Shown: positions 9,193-14,974 of the stretch, in pieces
Layout: every line of letters starts with the position of its first letter
Numbering within the stretch: position 1 is the stretch's first letter
Assembly: GCA_018671635.1 (NCBI GenBank)
Contig: JABHHG010000028.1
Coordinates: 1 to 21,013, forward strand
Reading direction: 5' to 3'
Source of the DNA: Fidelibacterota bacterium
Lineage (GTDB): Bacteria; Fidelibacterota; Marinisomatia; SCGC-AAA003-L08; D37C17
DNA length: 21,013 bases
Notes under the pieces: model-generated
Told to the model about the DNA's origin: nothing
Seen by the model: the letters and a program-made list of their open reading frames with translations, nothing else
Database searches by the model: none
Translations under genes and position numbers: made by a program

Positions 9193-10157
9193 TGAAGAGT
9201 TTCAGTTTAATACTCCTATTATTGAGTCTCCTTTCTGCTGATTATGGTGGAGGTTATGCTGGTTCTGAATTTAGATATCCATCAAATGCACGAGATATTG
9301 CGTTAGCGGGCGCAAACATAGCCGATGGAAGTGAAGGATATTACCAGTTTTCAAATCCCGCACAATTGCCTCAATTAAAAAGTTTGGGAATTTCCTCATC
9401 TTTCATGTCATTACCATTGGATAGATCCATTCAGATATTGTCAATCTCAAAACCGTTACCTCCGTTTGCGGGCATAGCTTTATCAATTTATCGTTCGGCG
9501 ACCAGTGATATTGTCGGGCGTGATTTGATGAACAAGTTTACAGAAAATTTAAATGTATCCAATTATATGGGGATGCTTTCATTTGGACTTGCTCCATCAA
9601 AAAAGGTGGCTTTGGGATTAAATGTGAAAACATATCTCATTAAATTTGTGCATGACCATTCTGCAAATGGAATAGGGATTGACTTTGGTTTACGATTGAC
9701 CCCCATTGATAAATTGGTATTTGCCCTAAAATTAGAAAATATGTCAGCAGAAATGAATTGGAAAGTAGATGTGGATGATGAACAACGCCAAAGTGTGGAG
9801 AGTTTTCCATTAAATTTAGTAGTTGGATGCGCATACCAATTTTCAAAGGCTAAGGTATATCTTCAGCAAGAAATAATGAATGGAGATGACGGAGAGAAAT
9901 TCTATCGCACTCGAATAGGTTCAGAAATTTTGTTTGGACCACTAACGGTTCAGTGGGGGTCGTATCAAAACAGAGGTGAGTTTACTAATGAAACTTCCGA
10001 TGATTTCAATTTTGTTTCAACGGGTGGATTTGGTGTGACAATGAAAGACAATTGGAATATACCATTACAGTTAAATTATGCATTCGATACGGGCCGTGCT
10101 GGTGAAGGTGTTGGGCATATGTTCACCTTAAATTGTAGGTTCAATGAAACAGATTAA
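9192..10157 (+). CDS. PorV/PorQ-family outer-membrane beta-barrel protein (first copy)
   Basis: This 321-residue barrel is of the PorV/PorQ family (FadL-like fold). PorV carries T9SS cargo from the SprA translocon to the attachment complex. I start at ATG 9192 (MKSFSLILL), which overlaps the upstream stop as TGATG and opens a normal signal peptide. The upstream in-frame ATG at 9165 would add nine charged residues before it. The family signature after the signal is clear: ARDIALAGANIADGSEGYYQFSNPAQL, that is a small residue-rich helix, then aromatic-x-NPA. Alternating hydrophobic strands follow (GIGIDFGLRL, FPLNLVVGCAYQF, YRTRIGSEILFG). No cysteine cluster is seen. Proximity to a sorting-tail protein and sprA favours a PorV-like role, but PorQ or a neutral barrel of the same family remains possible. 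Confidence 0.8.
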   Translation: MKSFSLILLLLSLLSADYGGGYAGSEFRYPSNARDIALAGANIADGSEGYYQFSNPAQLPQLKSLGISSSFMSLPLDRSIQILSISKPLPPFAGIALSIYRSATSDIVGRDLMNKFTENLNVSNYMGMLSFGLAPSKKVALGLNVKTYLIKFVHDHSANGIGIDFGLRLTPIDKLVFALKLENMSAEMNWKVDVDDEQRQSVESFPLNLVVGCAYQFSKAKVYLQQEIMNGDDGEKFYRTRIGSEILFGPLTVQWGSYQNRGEFTNETSDDFNFVSTGGFGVTMKDNWNIPLQLNYAFDTGRAGEGVGHMFTLNCRFNETD

Positions 10158-10980
10158 ATTCATATTTATACTTATTAATTTTTCATGGGCGATTGGACTT
10201 AAAAGTCTATTGATACCTGTAGATGCTATTTCTATGGCATCATCAAATACAGGAATTGCACAAAGTGAATCAGTGAAAATTAATCCAGCCATAATCGTAT
10301 CTCAAAAATCTAATTCAATTTCAGTTTCATTAAATAATTGGTTGGGTGGCATAAAGGGGAATTCTCTTTCTCATCATTGGCAAAATCAATATGTGTATAT
10401 AAATTCGTATCAAGTTGATGATATTGAACTTTGGGGCTTAAATCCAGATGATGAGGACATTGGGGATTTAAGCGTAAGATGGTTAAGTCTCGCCTATGGA
10501 TATGGATTTAAACTAAGTGATAATATTCATGTGGGAGTCGAGACACAAGGAATTTATTCTCGACTTTATACGCAATCCACAAAAGGGTTTGTGGGAAATT
10601 TAGGTGCAATATATTCCTCAAGTGAAAAATTAAAATTGGGCGTAACTATAAAGAATTTTGGTAACGTAGATTCTGATTTAAATGAAGAGTATCCCCTTGA
10701 AATGGGAGTGGGGATAGCATGGAATATGAGTCATCCCATTTGGCTAAAATTTGATTTCATTAAGAATGAAACTACCGATACCATTATCAGATCTTCTGTT
10801 GATATCAATATAAACTATTTTACATTTACCGGTGGATTCAGCAATTACGACTCGAATCAATATTTTTCGGGAGGAGTTAAATTAGATTATCGTCATTGGT
10901 CGATCGCTTATGGAATCCTCTCCCAAGAAGTTTCAGCGTTGGGCACCCCCTATTCCATTCAACTTTCCCTTCATTATTAA
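10144..10980 (+). CDS. PorV/PorQ-family-like outer-membrane beta-barrel protein (second copy)
   Basis: This 278-residue predicted outer-membrane barrel overlaps the previous gene by 14 bases. A signal peptide spans about residues 1-17 (FSWAIGL boundary). The segment DAISMASSNTGIAQ followed by KINPAII matches the conserved start of PorV/PorQ proteins, in which a Gly/Ala/Ser-rich helix is followed by an NPA motif. Later strands include LSLAYGYGFKLSD, GFVGNLGAIYS, GVTIKNFG, MGVGIAWNM and a final IQLSLHY strand ending in an aromatic, the usual C-terminal signal of outer-membrane barrels. It is shorter and divergent from its neighbour, so the pair is an old duplication or two subtypes (PorV plus PorQ). 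A specific role in T9SS is inferred from position only. Confidence 0.72.
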   Translation: MKQIKFIFILINFSWAIGLKSLLIPVDAISMASSNTGIAQSESVKINPAIIVSQKSNSISVSLNNWLGGIKGNSLSHHWQNQYVYINSYQVDDIELWGLNPDDEDIGDLSVRWLSLAYGYGFKLSDNIHVGVETQGIYSRLYTQSTKGFVGNLGAIYSSSEKLKLGVTIKNFGNVDSDLNEEYPLEMGVGIAWNMSHPIWLKFDFIKNETTDTIIRSSVDININYFTFTGGFSNYDSNQYFSGGVKLDYRHWSIAYGILSQEVSALGTPYSIQLSLHY

Positions 10981-10983
10981 TTT

Positions 10984-11721
10984 GTGAAAAAATGCGGTAT
11001 AATTTTTGGTTTTCTACTTTTTGGAATCCTCATTTCTGAATCGGATACAATTTATAAAGGCACCATTTGTTTAGTTATCGATGATTTTGGATATGCCCAC
11101 AATGAAACGATTGAGGGTTATTTTTCCATGGAAAAAGATTTTAGTGTAGCCATTATTCCCGGACATATTTACTCACAATCCATTGGTGAAATTGCGGATA
11201 GTTTAGGTTTTGAAACGATTATTCACATGCCCATGGAACCATTCAATTATGATAGTTTGAGTGAAAAGGGATTTATTTTATCAGAGTCATTGAATGCTAA
11301 AGAAGTTGAAGAAAGAATTGATTTAGCCTTTTTAGAAATTCCCACTGCGGTTGGAATGAATAATCATCAAGGATCAAAGGCAACAGCGAACCTTCAACTT
11401 ATGAAAAATGTGGCCCGAAGTTTAAAAAAGAGAGATAAGTTTTTCTTAGATTCATTTACAAATCCTGAAAGTCGAGGATTTATTACGATGCGTCGTTTTG
11501 GTGTAAAAACAGAACTGCGACAAGTCTTCCTTGATCATGTTGAAGATACCATTCATATACAAAATCAATTAGACAGTTTAGTCCAATTATCCCATTCTAT
11601 GGATGTTGCCATTGGTATCGGTCACGTAAAACCCATCACTTTAGAAATCCTAAAAAAAGAAATTCCTCGATTAAAATCCGAAGGTTACCGCTTCGTTTCC
11701 CTCAGTAAAATAGTTAGATAA
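10984..11721 (+). CDS. Divergent polysaccharide deacetylase (DUF610/YibQ-like), exported
   Basis: This 245-residue protein belongs to the divergent polysaccharide deacetylase family, an NodB-like barrel. The preceding gene's stop is in the same frame three bases before the GTG at 10984, so GTG is effectively the only usable start. No Shine-Dalgarno is evident. A signal sequence occupies about residues 1-20. Motifs are VIDDFG (31-36), HMPMEP (81-86), GMNNHQGS (124-131), FLDS (154-157) and GIGHVKP (211-217), all characteristic of the family; the Asp pair and the His residues are the presumed metal/catalytic set. The substrate is unknown; characterised relatives are few. It is the last gene of the upstream block and is followed by the only real intergenic gap of the window. 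Periplasmic location is inferred from the signal sequence. Confidence 0.87.
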   Translation: MKKCGIIFGFLLFGILISESDTIYKGTICLVIDDFGYAHNETIEGYFSMEKDFSVAIIPGHIYSQSIGEIADSLGFETIIHMPMEPFNYDSLSEKGFILSESLNAKEVEERIDLAFLEIPTAVGMNNHQGSKATANLQLMKNVARSLKKRDKFFLDSFTNPESRGFITMRRFGVKTELRQVFLDHVEDTIHIQNQLDSLVQLSHSMDVAIGIGHVKPITLEILKKEIPRLKSEGYRFVSLSKIVR

Positions 11722-11725
11722 TCAA

Positions 11726-11754
11726 TTGTAAATAATAGTAACTCATGATATAGT
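11726..11754 (+). promoter_or_regulatory. Possible sigma70-type promoter for the mini-GAPDH/TrmB/amylase operon
   Basis: TTGTAA at 11726-11731 and TATAGT at 11749-11754 are separated by 17 bases, an ideal spacing for a primary-sigma promoter. It lies in the only intergenic stretch large enough to hold one, just ahead of the mini-GAPDH gene. AT-rich DNA produces such matches by chance, and FCB-group bacteria can use a different -10 consensus, so this is tentative. Confidence 0.4.
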
Positions 11755-11763
11755 TACGCTATT
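11734..11763. repeat. Inverted repeat overlapping the putative -10, candidate operator
   Basis: GTAACT (11738-11743) is the exact reverse complement of AGTTAC (11752-11757), with 8 bases between. The symmetry continues outward imperfectly as AATA on the left and TATT on the right after a 2-base bulge. It overlaps the proposed -10 hexamer and sits upstream of an operon that encodes a TrmB-type regulator, so it is a reasonable operator candidate for autoregulation. It lacks a following T-run and is unlikely to be a terminator. Chance occurrence in AT-rich sequence is possible. Confidence 0.4.
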
Positions 11764-11765
11764 AA

Positions 11766-11802
11766 ATTTCCCTACTAAAATATTTATTTATCTGAGGGAA
11801 AT
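11766..11802 (+). promoter_or_regulatory. Stem-loop able to mask the ribosome binding site of the mini-GAPDH gene
   Basis: ATTTCCCT at 11766-11773 pairs perfectly over 8 bases with AGGGAAAT at 11795-11802, leaving a 21-base AT-rich loop. The right arm ends at the base before the ATG (11803) and contains most of the GAGGGA Shine-Dalgarno. If formed in mRNA, the hairpin would block ribosome access, suggesting translational control of the first gene of the operon. The pairing is seen directly; regulation is inferred. Confidence 0.45.
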
Positions 11803-12108
11803 ATGAGTGTACGTTTAGGTATTATGGGATTTTCAAGTATTGGCAGGCATCTGTATCGCTTTGCACAAGAATCCAATAACATTGCAATTCCGGTTATTAG
11901 TGATATTGGTAATCCTGAAATTCTTAATTTTTCTACCGCACCAATTGTATCATCAGATATTATTGGGAATCCATATTCATCAATTTATGACAGCGAATGT
12001 ACAAAAGTAGTTTCAGGGAGGCTTGCACGTACATTAAATTGGTATGACAACAAATGGGCGTATTCAAATCGAGTTGTGGATTTATTAAGACTCATGTATA
12101 ATGCTTAG
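11803..12108 (+). CDS. Mini-GAPDH: glyceraldehyde-3-phosphate dehydrogenase-like protein lacking the catalytic domain
   Basis: This 101-residue protein is made of the two ends of type I GAPDH. Residues 1-43 align with the enzyme's first beta-alpha-beta unit: GIMGFSSIGRHLYR (6-19) corresponds to GINGFGRIGR..FR, and D34 to the Asp that binds the NAD ribose. Residues 47-101 align with the enzyme's end: PIVSSDIIGNPYSS (47-60), then NWYDNKWAYSNRVVDL (79-94), matching the WYDNEWGYSNRV signature; N83 and Y87 correspond to NAD-site residues. About 220 residues are missing, including the catalytic Cys and His, so it cannot act as a dehydrogenase. The glycine motif is altered (second Gly is Ser). The frame is intact, with GAGGGA ahead of ATG, and it heads an operon with a TrmB regulator. 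It may be a degenerate gene in frame or a repurposed NAD- or protein-binding domain. Confidence 0.8.
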   Translation: MSVRLGIMGFSSIGRHLYRFAQESNNIAIPVISDIGNPEILNFSTAPIVSSDIIGNPYSSIYDSECTKVVSGRLARTLNWYDNKWAYSNRVVDLLRLMYNA

Positions 12109-12202
12109 AAAAGTAGTATTTAATATTGGTATTGTTACAGTATTAGGTGCATTTTCTATGCTTGCGTGGCACGGAATTATAGAATATTTTTTCATTAAAT
12201 AA
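12101..12202 (+). CDS. 33-residue single-span membrane microprotein
   Basis: This short ORF starts at an ATG inside the last codons of the mini-GAPDH gene (8-base overlap) and ends 9 bases before the TrmB start. It encodes MLRK, then a hydrophobic run from about residue 5 to 23 (VVFNIGIVTVLGAFSMLAW), then HGIIEYFFIK. The basic N-terminus predicts an N-in single membrane helix. It fills almost exactly the space between two well-supported genes, and the overlap suggests translational coupling. There is no strong ribosome site of its own. I recognise no family. It could be a real microprotein that anchors or signals with its neighbours, or a chance ORF in an AT-rich spacer. Confidence 0.5.
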   Translation: MLRKVVFNIGIVTVLGAFSMLAWHGIIEYFFIK

Positions 12203-12211
12203 GGGCTAATA

Positions 12212-13006
12212 ATGGAAGCAGATGTAATTGTACAGTTATCTCAGTTTGGATTCTCAAAAAATGAGTCAAAAGCTTATTTATCTTTATTGGCTCAAAACCC
12301 AGCTACAGGATATGAAATCAGCCAACGTTCTGGTGTCCCACGAAGTGCTATTTATGATATAATGAAAAAAATGGAGCTGAGTGGAGTAGTGAGTACTATT
12401 GGAAATAAGCCCGTTCAATATATCCCTATTTCAACAGACCAACTTTCCCAAAACCTTACCTCACAATTTGAGCATAATATTGAAGAATTGAAGAAAAAGA
12501 TGAGTGAGCTTGATACAGAATCTTCAGAGGGAAATGTATGGAATATTAAAGGCTACCAAGCAATGATTGATCACCTTCGCTCGGTAATTGATAATGCAGA
12601 AGAATCTATTTTTTGCTCAATTTGGAATCGCGAATTTGATGAGTTATTGCCTCAATTTACAAAAGCTCAAGAGCGTGGTGTGGAAATCGTAAATTTTTCA
12701 TTTTCAGGACTAGATGAATCAGTGGGTGAGAATTTCAGTTATGGAATCGATGAAGAAAAATTGAAAGCGATTTGGCAAAGGCAAATCATAGTTTTGATTG
12801 ATCGTAAAGCAGTTTTATTAGGAAATTCAAACCAATCTAAAGATAATCAAGCAATTTGGACTACCAATCCCGCGGTTTTAAATATTTCATTGAATAATAT
12901 TATATTAGATATAACATTATATTCTCAACGGAAAAAAGTAGATATTGATCATATTCTCGATAAGATGATGGATAAGAATATGGAAAAAATTGAGAACCTT
13001 CTGTAA
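12212..13006 (+). CDS. TrmB-family transcriptional regulator
   Basis: This 264-residue regulator has an N-terminal winged helix (about 1-75). The HTH core is FGFSKNESKAYLSLL followed by GYEISQRSGVPRSAIYDIMKKM, the hallmark of TrmB proteins. A short coiled-coil-like helix (about 80-105) follows. The C-terminal effector domain (about 108-255) is of the phospholipase-D-like fold used for sugar binding in TrmB relatives, with features such as VLLGNSN and LNISLNNIILDITLYS. AAGGG at 12201-12205 serves as ribosome site. The next gene's ATG follows the stop with no gap. TrmB proteins control sugar uptake and sugar metabolism in response to maltose, trehalose or glucose, which fits the three GH13 genes downstream. 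The inverted repeat at 11734-11763 is a candidate target. Whether it activates or represses cannot be seen. Confidence 0.9.
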   Translation: MEADVIVQLSQFGFSKNESKAYLSLLAQNPATGYEISQRSGVPRSAIYDIMKKMELSGVVSTIGNKPVQYIPISTDQLSQNLTSQFEHNIEELKKKMSELDTESSEGNVWNIKGYQAMIDHLRSVIDNAEESIFCSIWNREFDELLPQFTKAQERGVEIVNFSFSGLDESVGENFSYGIDEEKLKAIWQRQIIVLIDRKAVLLGNSNQSKDNQAIWTTNPAVLNISLNNIILDITLYSQRKKVDIDHILDKMMDKNMEKIENLL

Positions 13007-14974
13007 ATGATTCCTATTTTAATCGCAACATTTTCAATTCTCTTTTCTATGGGAGATGGCCTTACCTTCGCGCATGAATTTTCATTACATGCGCCAGATG
13101 CGATTCACGTAAACTTAGTGATATTTGAAAATGTTGAAGATTCCTCTGGGGTTGAATATCCCATGAAAAAAATTGGGGATAATTTCATCCATGAATTACT
13201 ACAAATCGAAAATGGTACGCTATATGGATTTAAAGTAAAAAATGGAGATTATTCATCTCAACAATTTACATCTGAAACTATTATTACAGACCCTTTCTCT
13301 AAAGCATTGGCCACCCAAAATCATTATTCTCCAATTAATAAATCCATTATTTATGATGCCCCATTTGATTGGGAAAATAATGGTGATTTTACGTGGGTAA
13401 ATGTTCCTGGCCGTGATCTTATTATTTATGAAGCGCATATAAAAGATATGACAATGCATCCCTCCTCCGAGGCAGATCAGCCGGGTGCTTACCTAGGTTT
13501 TATTGAGCCAAATCAAAAGGGCGGTATAGCACATTTGAAAAAGATGGGTTATAATGCGGTGGAATTTCTTCCCATTTTTGAATTTGGGAATGTGGAGATT
13601 CCATATTTAGATTCAACTCAATCAGTAATAAATACGTGGAATCCATATGCCTTCAATCATTGGGGATATATGCCATCATCCTATTTTGCCCTTGAAGGAA
13701 ATTTTACTACAAACTCAAATGGAGATAGTAATGCTTGGAACGGTGTAGATGGCCGTCAAGTGAATGAGTTTAAAGCAGTAGTAAAAGAGTTGCATAAAGA
13801 AGATATAGCCGTTATTTTAGATGTTGTCTATAATCATGTATCTCAATATGATTTTCATCCATTAAAACATTTAAATAAGTCAGAATACTTTCGTCAAAAT
13901 TCAGATGGTGATTATTCTTCGGTAAGTGGATGTGGAAATGATCTAAAAACTGAAAATGAGTACATCCGTAAAATGATTATTAGGAGTATTAAATTTTGGA
14001 TGACCGATTATCATATTGATGGATTTCGTTTTGATTTGGGTAAACTCATTGATTGGGAAACCATTGAGCTAATCCGTGAAGAAGCTATAAAAATTAATCC
14101 CCATGTATTTATAACTTGTGAGCCTTGGGGGGGTGGATATGACCCAAATGGCTTTTCAGACAGAGGGTGGTCATCGTGGAATGACCAATTTCGTAATGCA
14201 TTAAAAGGTTGGCACCCCGATGGGAATGGTGGGTTTCTTTTTGGGAAATGGCACCATGACTATGATTTTAATAAAATCCAACGCATATTTATGGGGTCAC
14301 CACGTTCGCATGGTGGACAATTTATTGATGTGGCACACTCGGTAAATTATTTAGAGTCTCATGATGATTTCACATTGGGTGATTTTATTAAAATTGAAAC
14401 GGGTCTATTCAGCCATGAAAGTAGAATCGAGGATGTTGATACACATGCAAAACTTACAGCGCCTGAACTTTCTATTCATAAATTAGCAGCTATCACATTG
14501 CTTGTTTCACAAGGTCCCGTTATGATTGCACAAGGTCAAGAGTGGGGTCGTAGTAAAGTGATTGCTCCATCTCAATTTCCAGATGAAAATGTGGGAAAGT
14601 TAGATCACAATTCTTACGAGAAAGATAATGAAACTAATTGGTTGAATTGGGATCATCGTGATGCTAATTCTGAACTGGTTGAATTTTATAAATCATTGAT
14701 TCAGATTCGTAAAGAGAATGAATTGTTGCGGATTTCTAATCCAGAAGATTTTCAATTTATTACTGCAGATGGTAGTGATGTTGCCATTGGTTTTATAATT
14801 TCTCATGGAGATGAGTCCATTACAGTGTTGATGAACAGCCATCAAAGTGATATTGCAGAATTTGATTTAGAATCAGCGGATTGGATGAAAGTTATTTCAA
14901 CCCATGATGACATAAAATTGAAAAACTTAAAAGTCATTTTACCTCCCGTTTCAGGAATAATACTGAAAAAATAA
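13007..14974 (+). CDS. Exported GH13 pullulanase-like debranching enzyme
   Basis: This is a 655-residue alpha-glucan hydrolase. A short hydrophobic N-terminus (about 1-18) suggests export. An E-set/CBM48-like N-terminal domain (about 20-95) precedes the catalytic barrel. GH13 regions are DVVYNHV (272-278), GFRFDLG with nucleophile D343 (339-345), TCEPWGG with acid/base E372, and YLESHDD with D453 (448-454). NHWGY (217-221) resembles the pullulanase/isoamylase NWGY motif. The later order VNYLESHDDFTLGD, GQEWGRSK, HNSYEKDNETNWLNW mirrors type I pullulanases (ESHDNHTL, GQEFxRTK, HNSYxSxDxxNxLDW), so cleavage of alpha-1,6 branch points is likely; subfamily is not proven. All catalytic residues are present. 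It begins immediately after the TrmB stop and overlaps the next gene by one base (TAATG). Confidence 0.87.
   Translation: MIPILIATFSILFSMGDGLTFAHEFSLHAPDAIHVNLVIFENVEDSSGVEYPMKKIGDNFIHELLQIENGTLYGFKVKNGDYSSQQFTSETIITDPFSKALATQNHYSPINKSIIYDAPFDWENNGDFTWVNVPGRDLIIYEAHIKDMTMHPSSEADQPGAYLGFIEPNQKGGIAHLKKMGYNAVEFLPIFEFGNVEIPYLDSTQSVINTWNPYAFNHWGYMPSSYFALEGNFTTNSNGDSNAWNGVDGRQVNEFKAVVKELHKEDIAVILDVVYNHVSQYDFHPLKHLNKSEYFRQNSDGDYSSVSGCGNDLKTENEYIRKMIIRSIKFWMTDYHIDGFRFDLGKLIDWETIELIREEAIKINPHVFITCEPWGGGYDPNGFSDRGWSSWNDQFRNALKGWHPDGNGGFLFGKWHHDYDFNKIQRIFMGSPRSHGGQFIDVAHSVNYLESHDDFTLGDFIKIETGLFSHESRIEDVDTHAKLTAPELSIHKLAAITLLVSQGPVMIAQGQEWGRSKVIAPSQFPDENVGKLDHNSYEKDNETNWLNWDHRDANSELVEFYKSLIQIRKENELLRISNPEDFQFITADGSDVAIGFIISHGDESITVLMNSHQSDIAEFDLESADWMKVISTHDDIKLKNLKVILPPVSGIILKK

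Noticed and set aside
11738..11757. Inverted repeat read as a terminator for the upstream block
   Set aside because: The stem is only 6 bp with A/T pairs and no T-run follows; better viewed as a possible operator.
11803..12108. Mini-GAPDH as a functional dehydrogenase
   Set aside because: The catalytic Cys/His region and most of the catalytic domain are absent, so the enzyme reaction is not possible with this chain alone.
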